Part shown: positions 13,377-20,869 of the stretch, piece after piece | How the letters are laid out: every line of letters begins with the position of its first letter | How positions within the stretch are numbered: position 1 is the stretch's first letter | Source of the DNA: Actinomycetes bacterium | Lineage (GTDB): Bacteria > Actinomycetota > Actinomycetes > Propionibacteriales > Propionibacteriaceae | Assembly (NCBI GenBank): GCA_023436925.1 | Contig: JAEZHJ010000115.1 | Coordinates: 1 to 24,090, forward strand | DNA: 24,090 bases | Direction of reading: 5' to 3' | Position numbers and translations under genes: made by a program | The notes under the pieces: generated by a model | What the model was told of the DNA's origin: nothing | What the model saw: the letters and a program-made list of their open reading frames with translations, nothing else | Databases searched by the model: none

Positions 13377-15352
13377 GGCTGCGGCCGGCGGCACGCCTCG
13401 ACGAGCTCAGCGACCGCCTCGGCGATACTCACGCCGTTCTTCTGGCTGCCGTCGCGGTAGCGGAAGGACACCGCGCCGGCGGTCGCGTCCTGCTCGCCGG
13501 CGATCAGCATGAAGGGCACCTTCTGGGTCTGGGCGTTGCGGATCTTCTTGCCGAACCGGTCGTCGGAAGTGTCCACCTCGACCCGGATCCCGGCCTCCTC
13601 GAGCTGGGCGGCCACGCCGGCGAGGTACTCCTCGTACTCGGCGGCGACCGGGATCGCCACCACCTGCACGGGGGCGAGCCAGGCCGGGAAGGCGCCCGCG
13701 TAGTGCTCGGTGAGCACACCGAGGAAGCGCTCGATCGACCCGAACTTCGCCGAGTGGATCATCACCGGCTGCTGGTGGCTGCCGTCCGGTGCGGTGTACT
13801 GCAGCCCGAACCGCTCCGGCTGGTTGAAGTCGTACTGGATGGTCGACATCTGCCAGGTCCGGCCGATCGCGTCCTTGGCCTGCACCGAGATCTTCGGCCC
13901 GTAGTAGGCGGCGCCGCCCGGATCGGGCACCAGCTCGAGACCGGACTCGCGTCCGACCTTCTCCAGGATCGCGGTGGCCTTGGCCCACTCCTCATCGGAG
14001 CCGATGAACTTGTCCTTCTTCTTGCCGTCGACATCGCGGGTGGACAGCTCGAGGTAGAAGTCGTCCAGGCCGAAGTCCTTCAGCAGCTTCAGGACGAAGC
14101 CGAGCAGGTGCTTGATCTCGTCCTCGGCCTGCTCGGGGGCGACGTAGGAGTGGGAGTCGTCCTGGGTGATCGAGCGCACCCGGGTGAGGCCCTGCAGCAC
14201 CCCGGACTTCTCGTTGCGGTAGACCGTCCCGAACTCGAAGAAGCGCAGCGGCAGCTCCCGGTAGGAGCGGCCCCGGGAGCGGAAGATCAGGTTGTGCATC
14301 GGGCAGTTCATCGCCTTGATGCGGTACTTCTGGCCGTCATCGTCCAGCTCGGGGAACATCATGTCGGCGTAGTACGGCAGATGGCCCGAGGTGTAGAACA
14401 GCCCCTCCTTGGCGATGTGCGGGGTCCCCACGTACTGGAAGCCGGCCTTGATGTGGGCGGCCCGGACGTAGTCCTCCATCTCGCGCTTGATCACGCCGCC
14501 CTTGGGGTGGAAGACCGGCAGGCCGGCGCCCAATTCCTCGGGGAAGCTGAACAGGTCGAGCTCGGCGCCCAGCTTGCGGTGGTCGCGGCGGGCGGCCTCG
14601 GCGAGCCGGTGCTGGTAGGCGGCCAGGTCGTCCCGGGTCGGCCAGGCGGTGCCGTAGAGCCGCTGCAGCTGCTGGTTGGCCTGGTCGCCGCGCCAGTACG
14701 CCGCCGAGCTGCGGGTCAGGGCGAAGGCCTTGAGGTAGCCGGTGTGCGGCACGTGCGGGCCGCGGCACAGGTCCTTCCAGGCCACGCTGCCGTCGCGGCG
14801 GACGTTGTCGTAGATGGTCAGCTCCCCGGCGCCGACCTCGACCGACGCGCCCTCGGCGGCGTCGTTGTTGCCCTTCAGCCCGATCAGCTCCAGCTTGTAC
14901 GGCTCGTGGGCGAGTTCGGCCCGGGCCTGCTCGTCGGTGACCGCCCGCCGGACGAAGCGCTGGCGCTCCTTGACTATCCGGTCCATGCCCTTGGAGATCG
15001 CCTTGAGGTCCTCGGGGGTGAACGGGGTGGCGACGTCGAAGTCGTAGTAGAAGCCGTCGGTGATCGGCGGGCCGATGCCGAGCTTGGCGTCGGCGAACAG
15101 CAGCTGGACGGCCTGCGCGGCGACGTGCGCGCTGGAGTGCCGGATGATGTTCAGCCCGTCGGTGCTGTCGACCTCGACCGGCTCCAGTTCGTCGCCGTCG
15201 ACGAGCTCACTGGCCAGGTCGACCAGGACGCCGTTACGGCGCATCGCGACGATCCGCTGGTCGTCGCCGAACAGGTCGAGCCCGGTAGTGCCCGTCTCAA
15301 CCACCCTCTGCTCGCGCGACTCGGGACGCACCACGGTGAGGTTGACGGACAC
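13373..15352 (-). CDS. thrS: Threonyl-tRNA synthetase
   Basis: A 659-residue class II synthetase that charges tRNA-Thr. Domains in order: a TGS domain (about 1-65), the editing domain with HSSAHVAAQAV, the catalytic core, and the C-terminal anticodon-binding domain starting near VQVVAIPVAAEYEEYL. Zinc ligands are visible: Cys350 in MNCPMH, His401 in QDDSHSYV, His533 in MIHSAKFGS. Motif 2 is in RFFEFGTVYRNEKSG, and motif 3 in FGSIERFLGVLTEHY. The GTG at 15352 has GAGAGGAAT upstream. It is the first gene of the long minus-strand block. No T-box leader was recognised in the 130-nt gap upstream. Confidence 0.98.
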   Translation of the reverse strand: MSVNLTVVRPESREQRVVETGTTGLDLFGDDQRIVAMRRNGVLVDLASELVDGDELEPVEVDSTDGLNIIRHSSAHVAAQAVQLLFADAKLGIGPPITDGFYYDFDVATPFTPEDLKAISKGMDRIVKERQRFVRRAVTDEQARAELAHEPYKLELIGLKGNNDAAEGASVEVGAGELTIYDNVRRDGSVAWKDLCRGPHVPHTGYLKAFALTRSSAAYWRGDQANQQLQRLYGTAWPTRDDLAAYQHRLAEAARRDHRKLGAELDLFSFPEELGAGLPVFHPKGGVIKREMEDYVRAAHIKAGFQYVGTPHIAKEGLFYTSGHLPYYADMMFPELDDDGQKYRIKAMNCPMHNLIFRSRGRSYRELPLRFFEFGTVYRNEKSGVLQGLTRVRSITQDDSHSYVAPEQAEDEIKHLLGFVLKLLKDFGLDDFYLELSTRDVDGKKKDKFIGSDEEWAKATAILEKVGRESGLELVPDPGGAAYYGPKISVQAKDAIGRTWQMSTIQYDFNQPERFGLQYTAPDGSHQQPVMIHSAKFGSIERFLGVLTEHYAGAFPAWLAPVQVVAIPVAAEYEEYLAGVAAQLEEAGIRVEVDTSDDRFGKKIRNAQTQKVPFMLIAGEQDATAGAVSFRYRDGSQKNGVSIAEAVAELVEACRRPQP

Positions 15353-15403
15353 GGGTTATTCCTCTCGAAGCTGGGGCCCGGCGATCCGCGCGGGCCGAAA
15401 ACC

Positions 15404-15409
15404 ATTGTG
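15404..15409 (-). promoter_or_regulatory. Candidate -10 element of thrS (CACAAT)
   Basis: In the 130-nt gap between the HisC-like gene and thrS, the minus strand has CACAAT 51 nt before the GTG. It is a partial match with no clear -35. The rest of the gap is GC-rich with no obvious structure beyond this. Confidence 0.25.
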
Positions 15410-15482
15410 CCGCACCGGGCGAGTCCCCCGGCCCGGGCGGCGCCGAAGGGACGGACCAAGAGGCTGCCGGTGTGGCCGACTG

Positions 15483-16580
15483 CTACCTGGGGTCCTCGAA
15501 CCGGGACCGGTCGGCGAGTACTGCGAGCACCCGGTCGTTGGTGGCCGGGTCGGCCAGGGTGATCCGGATACCGTCCTCGGCGAACCCGCGGACCAGGATG
15601 TCCGCCTCATCGAACGCGGCCATCAGGGTGGCGAACCGCTGACCGTCGGCTCGCAGCCAGACGAAGTTGGCGTCGCTGTCGGGAACCTGCCAGCCGGCGG
15701 CCCGGAGCGCGGCGGTCACCCGGGCGCGTTCGGCGACGACGCGGGCGGCGCGCGCCGCCATCTCGTCGGCGGCGCCCAGCGCGGCCACCGCGGCGACCTG
15801 GGCGAGGCTGCTCACCCCGAACGGGACCGCAGTGCGCCGCAGCGCCTCGGCGACCGGGGGGTGGGCCAGGGCGTAGCCGACCCGCAGCCCGGCCAGGCCC
15901 CAGGCCTTGGACAGGGTGCGCAGCAGGCAGAGGTTGGGATGATCGGCCAGCAGGGCCAGCGAGGCCCGTCCGAGTGGGTCGTCGGTGTACTCCAGGTAGG
16001 CCTCGTCCAGCACGACCAGGACCCCGGACGGCACCCGCGCGAGGAAATCGGACACCTCGGCAGAGGTCAGGGCCGTCCCGGTCGGGTTGTTCGGGGAGCA
16101 CAGCAGCACCACCCGGGTGCGATCGGTGATCGCGGCGAGCATGCCCGCGAGGTCGTGCCGCTCGTCGGCCAGCAGCGGGACGCGGACGGCGCCGGCCCCG
16201 GCCAGCGTGGTGAGGATCGGATACGCCTCGAAGGAGCGCCAGGCGAAGACGACCTCGTCACCGGCCTCGCAGAAGGCGGTCAGCACCTGCTGCAGCACCG
16301 ACACGCTGCCGGCCCCGACAGCGACGGCGTCCACGTCCAGCCCCACCCGCTCGGCCAGGACCTCCCGCAGCCCCACGGCGGCCATGTCGGGATACCGGTT
16401 GACCCGCACGGCATGCTCGGCGATGGCCTCCAGCACGCCGGGCAGGGGCGGCTCGTGGCTCTCGTTGGAGGCCAGTGCGGCAGTCTCGGCGGAGGTCGCC
16501 CGCCGGCCGGCTACGTAGCCGGGCAGGGCGGTGACGGCGCCGCGGGGTCGGGGGACGGAAGGGCTTGCCGGGTCGATCAC
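15483..16580 (-). CDS. HisC/Pat-type aminotransferase (histidinol-phosphate or aromatic amino acid aminotransferase)
   Basis: A 365-residue fold-type I aminotransferase of the HisC subgroup. Visible features are ALPGYVAGR near the N terminus, LASNESHEPPLPGV (37-49), SPNNPTG (162-168), LDEAYLEY (191-198), and the PLP lysine in RTLSKAWGLAGLRVGY (Lys225), followed by the Arg-containing IRITLADP. Lack of neighbouring his genes and the SNESHEPPLPGVLEA motif favour the actinobacterial Pat/HisC2 type acting on phenylpyruvate or similar keto acids; this is an inference. The GTG at 16580 overlaps the thpR stop (GTGA), with GGGAGGA 9-10 nt upstream inside thpR. Confidence 0.9.
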   Translation of the reverse strand: MIDPASPSVPRPRGAVTALPGYVAGRRATSAETAALASNESHEPPLPGVLEAIAEHAVRVNRYPDMAAVGLREVLAERVGLDVDAVAVGAGSVSVLQQVLTAFCEAGDEVVFAWRSFEAYPILTTLAGAGAVRVPLLADERHDLAGMLAAITDRTRVVLLCSPNNPTGTALTSAEVSDFLARVPSGVLVVLDEAYLEYTDDPLGRASLALLADHPNLCLLRTLSKAWGLAGLRVGYALAHPPVAEALRRTAVPFGVSSLAQVAAVAALGAADEMAARAARVVAERARVTAALRAAGWQVPDSDANFVWLRADGQRFATLMAAFDEADILVRGFAEDGIRITLADPATNDRVLAVLADRSRFEDPR

Positions 16581-17149
16581 CCCAGCATCCTCCCATCCCC
16601 GGAGAGGTCGAACCGGCCCGTGACACGGTGCCGCGGTCCCCCGCTGGTGAGCTCGGAGTCGATCAGCACGAAGTCAGTCACCGGCCAGCCGAAGGAACCG
16701 AAGCTGTCGATCACCGCGAGCCAGCGCCGGGCGTCGATCCCCCGGCTGCGGGCCAGGGTCAGGTGCGGGTGGAAACCGCCGCCCTCGATCCGGATCCCGC
16801 GCCGGTTGGCCGCCGTCCGGCAACGTCGGGCCAGCCGGGCGAGGTCGTCTCCGCCGTGGCTGACGCCCAGCCACAGGGTGCGGGCGTCGTCGGGCTGGGG
16901 AAAGCAACCGGCGCCGCCGATCCGCAGGTCGAACGGCGCGGTGCCGGCTGCGATCGCGGCAAGATCGTCGGTCAGGTCGTCGGCGGTGTCGTCGGCCACC
17001 CGTCCGAGGAAGGCCAGCGTGACGTGCCAGTGCTCGGGGTGCGCCCAGCGCAACCCCCGCTCGAGCCCGCGCCGCGGCTCGACGTACGACTCCAGGTCGT
17101 CAGCGGCTGCCGGCGTCGGCCGGACGGCCAGGAAGAGGCGGTTCGCCAT
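16577..17149 (-). CDS. thpR: RNA 2',3'-cyclic phosphodiesterase (2'-5' RNA ligase family)
   Basis: A 190-residue protein of the 2H phosphoesterase superfamily. Both catalytic HxTx motifs are intact: His42-Val-Thr44 in WHVTLAF and His129-Leu-Thr131 in FHPHLTLAR. It starts NRLFLAVRP, the typical ThpR opening. Family members open 2',3'-cyclic phosphates on RNA; the historical ligase activity is weak. The ATG at 17149 has no ribosome site but a TAGCGT element 8 nt upstream, which suggests a leaderless mRNA. It is co-transcribed with the HisC-like gene, whose start overlaps its stop; a functional link between them is not obvious. Confidence 0.92.
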   Translation of the reverse strand: MANRLFLAVRPTPAAADDLESYVEPRRGLERGLRWAHPEHWHVTLAFLGRVADDTADDLTDDLAAIAAGTAPFDLRIGGAGCFPQPDDARTLWLGVSHGGDDLARLARRCRTAANRRGIRIEGGGFHPHLTLARSRGIDARRWLAVIDSFGSFGWPVTDFVLIDSELTSGGPRHRVTGRFDLSGDGRMLG

Positions 17150-17157
17150 GGCCTGCC

Positions 17158-17163
17158 ACGCTA
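17158..17163 (-). promoter_or_regulatory. Candidate leaderless-type -10 of thpR (TAGCGT)
   Basis: TAGCGT on the minus strand ends 8 nt before the thpR ATG, which has no purine-rich site in between. The pattern equals that found before pgsA, the Sir2 gene and the 80-residue ORF. Confidence 0.4.
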
Positions 17164-17207
17164 CCCCAGCGGGTCCGGAATAGAGTGGTCAGACCTTTGG
17201 TTTCGTA

Positions 17208-17221
17208 GTTGAACAATCAAC
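17208..17221. promoter_or_regulatory. Palindrome GTTGA-ACAA-TCAAC, candidate operator upstream of the nitroreductase gene
   Basis: A perfect 5-bp inverted repeat with a 4-nt centre lies 18 nt before the ATG at 17240, in an unusually AT-rich stretch for this genome (17196-17222). Its form resembles operators bound by small winged-helix repressors such as MarR or HxlR types. No such regulator gene is adjacent. Confidence 0.4.
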
Positions 17222-17239
17222 ATCGAGTCCCGGAGTGTC

Positions 17240-17833
17240 ATGCCCGCCACCACCAGCGCCACGTCGGCGCAGGAGATCTTCACCGCAGCCCACACCGCGT
17301 ACCGGTTCGCCGACCAACCGGTGGACGACGCCAAGCTGCAGGAGATCTACGACCTGGCCAAACTTGCCCCCACCGCGCTGAACAGCCAGCCGTTGCGGGT
17401 CACCTTCGTCCGTTCCGGGGAGGCGCGGGAACGGCTGATCCCGCTGCTCAGCCCCGGCAACCGGGCCAAGGCGGAGACAGCCCCGGTGATCGCGATCCTG
17501 GCCGCCGACACCGACTTCCACGAGCAGTTGCCACGGGTGGCCCCGCAGAACGCCGGGATCCGCGACCGGCTCGCCGACGATCCCGCCGCCCGGGCCCGAA
17601 TGGCGCTGAACAATGCCTGGCTGCAGGCCGGCGCCTTCATCCTCGCCGTCCGCGCGGCGGGCCTCGACGCGGGCCCGATGGGCGGCATCGACGCCGCGGC
17701 GATCGACCAGGAGTTCTTCCAGGGATCGGCGCTGCGCACCTTCCTGGTCGTCAATGTCGGCGTGGGTGCGCCCGACGGGTTCTTCCCCCGCAACCCGCGG
17801 CTGGGCTTCGACGAGGCCGCCGCGATCGTCTGA
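17240..17833 (+). CDS. Nitroreductase-family protein, malonic semialdehyde reductase (RutE)-like
   Basis: A 197-residue FMN enzyme of the nitroreductase fold. Family features: YRFADQPVDDAKLQEIYDLAKLAPTALNSQPLRV (the conserved APTALNSQP segment near 43-51 lies in the FMN-binding N-terminal part), then NAWLQAGAFILAVRAAGLDAGPMGGID (about 125-151), and the C-terminal strand FLVVNVGVG. The GPMGGID and NSQP forms match the RutE/HadB subgroup, which reduces malonic semialdehyde with NADPH in pyrimidine breakdown, though no rut genes are near, so the substrate is open. The ATG at 17240 has CGGAG 4 nt upstream. It converges on the Sir2 gene with 6 nt between stops. Confidence 0.9.
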   Translation: MPATTSATSAQEIFTAAHTAYRFADQPVDDAKLQEIYDLAKLAPTALNSQPLRVTFVRSGEARERLIPLLSPGNRAKAETAPVIAILAADTDFHEQLPRVAPQNAGIRDRLADDPAARARMALNNAWLQAGAFILAVRAAGLDAGPMGGIDAAAIDQEFFQGSALRTFLVVNVGVGAPDGFFPRNPRLGFDEAAAIV

Positions 17834-17839
17834 GCCGCC

Positions 17840-18559
17840 TCAGGCCAGCCAGCCCAGCGCCTGCCCGATCGGCTCGCGGATCGTGAGGGTGGCCAGCGCG
17901 TCGTAGTCGGTCGCGTCCCGGTTGATCAGCACCAGCTCACGGCCGCCGAACGCCCGGACGAGCCCCGCGGCCGGGTACACCTGCAACGAGGTCCCACCCA
18001 CGATCAGCACGTCGGCCGCCGCCAGCTCACTGATCGAGGCCTCGATCACGGCCGGGTCGAGCGCCTCCTCGTAGAGCACGACGTCCGGCTTGATCACCGC
18101 CCCGCAGTCCAGGCAGCGCGGCACCCCGGGCTGGGCGAGCACCTCGGCCAGCGGGTAGCTGCGGCCGCAGCCCAGGCAGTGGTTGCGATGGATGCTGCCG
18201 TGCAATTCGAGCACCCGCCGCGAGCCCGCCGCCTGGTGCAGGCCGTCGATGTTCTGGGTGATCACCGCGCTCAGTTTGCCGGCCCGTTCCAGATTGGCCA
18301 GGGCGGTATGGGCGGGGTTGGGCCTGGCCTCCGTGTGCACGAGGTGGGCTCGGTAGTAGTCGAAGAACTCCTCCGGGTGGGTGTCGAAGAAGCTGCGGCT
18401 GAGGATCTGCTCGGGGGCGTAGCGGGTGCCCGAGGAGCGGTTGTAGAGCCCGGCGGCGGACCGGAAGTCGGGGATCCCGCTCTCGGTCGACACCCCGGCA
18501 CCACCGAAGAACACGATCCGGTGGGCTTCCTCGATGATCTCGCGCAGCCTGGTGTCCAC
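17840..18559 (-). CDS. Sir2-family NAD-dependent protein deacylase
   Basis: A 239-residue sirtuin. GAGVSTESGIPDFRS (20-34) binds NAD, TQNIDGLH (101-108) holds the Asn and Asp for nicotinamide chemistry, the catalytic His120 is in LELHGS, and Cys128, Cys131, Cys149, Cys152 form the zinc site. IKPDVVLYEEAL and GGTSLQVYPAAGL complete the Rossmann fold. The sequence resembles bacterial class U members (Thermotoga Sir2 type); the Tyr/Arg pair of desuccinylases (class III) is not evident, so deacetylation is the likelier activity. A common partner in bacteria is acyl-CoA synthetase, not present here. The GTG at 18559 has no ribosome site but TAGGCT 7 nt upstream. Confidence 0.94.
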   Translation of the reverse strand: MDTRLREIIEEAHRIVFFGGAGVSTESGIPDFRSAAGLYNRSSGTRYAPEQILSRSFFDTHPEEFFDYYRAHLVHTEARPNPAHTALANLERAGKLSAVITQNIDGLHQAAGSRRVLELHGSIHRNHCLGCGRSYPLAEVLAQPGVPRCLDCGAVIKPDVVLYEEALDPAVIEASISELAAADVLIVGGTSLQVYPAAGLVRAFGGRELVLINRDATDYDALATLTIREPIGQALGWLA

Positions 18560-18566
18560 GGCTTCG

Positions 18567-18572
18567 AGCCTA
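18567..18572 (-). promoter_or_regulatory. Candidate leaderless-type -10 of the Sir2 gene (TAGGCT)
   Basis: TAGGCT on the minus strand ends 7 nt before the GTG at 18559. With no purine-rich site, the start codon would lie at or next to the transcript start. Confidence 0.42.
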
Positions 18573-18601
18573 GACCCGGCTGCCGACGGGCTCGGGCGGG
18601 G

Positions 18602-19858
18602 TCAGCGGTCGACCGGCTCGGAGTGCTCGTCGATCACGAAGTCGACGAAGGCGCTGTAGGCGTCCACCGTGTCCGGATCGGCGACCACGATCGAGAACTC
18701 GTCGTTGACGCCGTCGCGGGTGCGGGTGAGTGCGCGCCCACTCAGGTTGTGGCTGCCGGCCATCGCCACCTTCAGCGGCCGCCCGGAGGCGTCCCAGCCG
18801 TCGATGGTGGTGATCTTGGTGTGCAGGGCGGCGCCCTGGGTCGAGCGGACGTCGATCCGGCCCGCCCCCGGCGCGGTCAGCTCCGCCTTCGGCTTGCCCC
18901 ACTGGTGCATGTGGCCGACCAGCCGGACGTCGCAGCCGCCGGCCTTCAGCTCCCGCAACCGCTGCGCCAGGTAGGCGCGCTCCTCGGTGAAGAAGAGCTG
19001 TGCCATCCGTACCACGGTGTGCTCCCCGTCCACCACACACGTGATGTCCCGCAGCAGCGCGGCGACCGGGTCGTTGGCTTCGCCGCCCTTGGGCAGCGGG
19101 TAGGTCTGCACCCGTGAGGTGGGCGTGGCCACGAAGCGGGCGAGCTTGGCCGGGTCCGTCACGCCGCGCGCCATCAGGTCGAACTGCTCGGCGAAGAAGT
19201 CGTACAGCTCGGTGTCGCCGGTGACGGTGAGCGCCTCGTTGGCCTGGTGGCGTCCGCTGGCGATGGTCATGTTGCCCGAGGACATCCACACCACGTGATC
19301 GGTGTCCCCGCTGCGGGAGGCGACGATGAACTTCGAGTGCATCCGCACCCCGCCGCCCCGGACGACGAACCAGGAGCGGGCGTCGGTGTCGCGTCCGAGT
19401 TCCCGCTTCAGCGCGTTGTAGCGGCGCCGTTCCGACTTCTCGTGGTTGACCAGGACGCGCACCCGCACGCCGCGCTCGTGGGCCCGGATCAGGGTCGTGT
19501 CGAAGCCGGGAAAGGTCATGTTGAAGATCGACACCAGCAGGGTCTCGCCCTTGGGGGTCTCGTTGATGATCTTCATCGCGGACTCGATCACCGAGTCCTG
19601 CTCGCGGCGCTTCGAGGACCACGGATCACCGAAGACCGCCGACATCGTGGTGCCCTCAGGAAGTGCAGGTTTCGTCGGGGTGGGGCTGGGCGTGGCCGAC
19701 GGCGTGGGCGTGGCCGGCGGGGCCGACGGTGAGGCGGACGGGCTCGCCGCGCCGACGGGCGTGGACGGGGCGGTGCAGGCGGTGACCGTCAGGGCCAGTG
19801 CCGCGACCACAGCGGCAACGCGCGCTGCCGCGCGCCAGGTGGGCGTCCCCCCGGTCAC
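18602..19858 (-). CDS. Secreted phospholipase D-fold lipoprotein
   Basis: A 418-residue protein. A basic N terminus (TWRAAAR) and a hydrophobic stretch end in the lipobox VTAC (Cys28), so it is a predicted lipoprotein outside the membrane. A Ser/Thr/Pro linker (about 31-65) follows, then two PLD-like domains. The first has His174 and Lys176 in MHSKFIVAS, with SSGNMT downstream; the Asp at the end of HxKx4D is replaced by Ser. The second has His346, Lys348, Asp353 in HTKITTID, with GSHNLSGR. The substrate (phospholipid or nucleic acid) is not known. The GTG at 19858 has GGAG 5 nt upstream and is preferred; an ATG at 19879 in the same frame lacks a site. Confidence 0.88.
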   Translation of the reverse strand: MTGGTPTWRAAARVAAVVAALALTVTACTAPSTPVGAASPSASPSAPPATPTPSATPSPTPTKPALPEGTTMSAVFGDPWSSKRREQDSVIESAMKIINETPKGETLLVSIFNMTFPGFDTTLIRAHERGVRVRVLVNHEKSERRRYNALKRELGRDTDARSWFVVRGGGVRMHSKFIVASRSGDTDHVVWMSSGNMTIASGRHQANEALTVTGDTELYDFFAEQFDLMARGVTDPAKLARFVATPTSRVQTYPLPKGGEANDPVAALLRDITCVVDGEHTVVRMAQLFFTEERAYLAQRLRELKAGGCDVRLVGHMHQWGKPKAELTAPGAGRIDVRSTQGAALHTKITTIDGWDASGRPLKVAMAGSHNLSGRALTRTRDGVNDEFSIVVADPDTVDAYSAFVDFVIDEHSEPVDR

Positions 19859-19902
19859 GATGTCTCCGCTCCATTGCATCGGCTACCGGCGATTATCGCT
19901 CG

Positions 19903-19937
19903 CGGCCCAACCGTGCGCAGCCGGTCCGGCCCAACCG
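19903..19937. repeat. Direct repeat CGGCCCAACCG x2 upstream of the acidic protein gene
   Basis: CGGCCCAACCG occurs at 19903-19913 and 19927-19937, 24 nt apart start to start, in the gap between the PLD lipoprotein and the acidic protein gene. It could be a regulator site for either divergent gene, or chance in GC-rich DNA. Confidence 0.3.
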
Positions 19938-20040
19938 CGCGCCGGCGGCCGCCGGTCCAGCGGCACTCCGGTGACGGTTCAGCCCGACCTGCGTGGGTAC
20001 AGGGCGTCGGCACGACCCTGACACACCCAAGGAGATCGCG

Positions 20041-20211
20041 ATGTCGCAGACCAAGGATCCGTGGAGCGAGGACGAGGCCGAGAAGGCCGGCGCCACCGCC
20101 GAGGATTACGGCAACCTGTCCGTGGAGGACGACGCCGAGGGAACCGTCGACCCGGCCGAACTGGCCGGCACCGGGGGCCCGGAGGACGACGGGGGCCCCG
20201 AGAACCCCTGA
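20041..20211 (+). CDS. Small, highly acidic protein, unknown function
   Basis: A 56-residue protein of unknown family. By count it has 17 Asp/Glu and 2 Lys and no Arg or His, a net charge of about -15, with no hydrophobic segment; it is probably disordered. The C-terminal third is a Gly/Pro/Asp/Glu repeat-like tail (GGPEDDGGPENP). The ATG at 20041 has a near-perfect AAGGAG 6 nt upstream, much better than the in-frame ATG at 19993, so it is very likely translated. The high-GC third positions also support coding. It converges with the histidine phosphatase (7 nt between stops). Possible roles, all inference: binding a cationic partner, metal buffering, or a DNA-mimic. Confidence 0.75.
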   Translation: MSQTKDPWSEDEAEKAGATAEDYGNLSVEDDAEGTVDPAELAGTGGPEDDGGPENP

Positions 20212-20218
20212 CCCCGGG

Positions 20219-20779
20219 TCAGCTGTTCCAGCGCAGGATGGCCGCGGACTCCTTCTCCCGGCCGAGGATGGACAGGCTGCCCACTTCGAGGGGGAAGCTC
20301 TGGCCGAAGATGATCGGGAAGTCGAGCCAGCACAGCGCCAGCACCCGGCTGGCGTGGCCGTGACCGAAGCAGATCGCGCGCTCGACCCCGGACTCCCTGA
20401 CCCGGGTTACGATGCGAGTCAGCCGGGCACGCACCTGGTCGGCGGACTCGCCGCCCGGGCAGCCGTTGAACCAGACCCGCCAGCCCGGCCAGCGCTCCCG
20501 GATCTGGTTGCTGGTGAGGCCCTCGAACTCGCCGTAGTGCCACTCGGCCAGGTCGTCGTCCACCTCGTAGTCGCCGAAGCCGGCGAGTTCGGCGGTGCGC
20601 CGGGCGCGCAGCCTGGGGCTGGACAGCACCAGCCCGAAGTCGTCCGGATCGAGCCGGGACCGCAGCGATTGTGCCTGCTCGACCCCGGCCGGGATGAGGT
20701 CGAGGTCGGTGACCGAGGTGTGCCGGCCGTTCTGGGACCATTCGGTCTGGCCGTGACGGACCAGGTAGAGCAGCGTCAT
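20219..20779 (-). CDS. Histidine phosphatase (phosphoglycerate mutase-like) family protein
   Basis: A 186-residue enzyme with the branch-1 signature LVRHGQTEW (residues 6-14, His9 is phosphorylated), the second catalytic region SSPRLRARRTAE, a proton-donor Glu near AEWHYGEFEG, and the C-terminal ICFGHGHASR containing the second catalytic His. It probably removes phosphate from a small metabolite, such as acid phosphatase or a cobalamin/PGM-like role; the substrate is unknown. The ATG at 20779 follows GAGGAGGAG; a TTG four codons upstream in frame is not used. The MFS gene lies upstream on the same strand, 90 nt away with a hairpin between, so it may have its own promoter. Confidence 0.9.
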   Translation of the reverse strand: MTLLYLVRHGQTEWSQNGRHTSVTDLDLIPAGVEQAQSLRSRLDPDDFGLVLSSPRLRARRTAELAGFGDYEVDDDLAEWHYGEFEGLTSNQIRERWPGWRVWFNGCPGGESADQVRARLTRIVTRVRESGVERAICFGHGHASRVLALCWLDFPIIFGQSFPLEVGSLSILGREKESAAILRWNS

Positions 20780-20808
20780 GCTCCTCCTCAACTGCGGCGT
20801 TGACGGGT

Positions 20809-20832
20809 GGGGACCAGCACACCGCAGTCCCC
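20809..20832 (-). terminator. Hairpin GGGGAC...GTCCCC after the MFS gene
   Basis: Six-base complementary arms (20809-20814 and 20827-20832) flank a 12-nt loop, 37 nt after the MFS stop on the minus strand. No U tract. It could separate MFS from histidine phosphatase transcription. Confidence 0.3.
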
Positions 20833-20869
20833 GGGCCAGGTCAACAGGGCGAGACGGTGGCCGTCCGGA

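Noticed and set aside
15353..15482. T-box leader for thrS
   Set aside because: Only 130 nt, no T-box GGTGGNACC-type sequence, and no clear terminator/antiterminator pair.
13703..15562. 619-codon plus-strand ORF opposite thrS
   Set aside because: Antisense shadow of a clear threonyl-tRNA synthetase.
15060..17183. 707-codon plus-strand ORF over thrS, the HisC-like gene and thpR
   Set aside because: Spans three well supported minus-strand genes; composition is Arg/Pro/Gly-rich without any motif.
18570..19622. 350-codon minus-strand ORF in another frame of the PLD lipoprotein gene
   Set aside because: Arg/Gly/His-rich frame-shifted reading of the same strand; the PLD motifs are in the other frame.
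20161..20218. Terminator formed by GGGGGCCC/GGGCCCCG near the end of the acidic protein gene
   Set aside because: The runs lie inside the coding region and pair in several registers; common in this composition and not specific enough to call.
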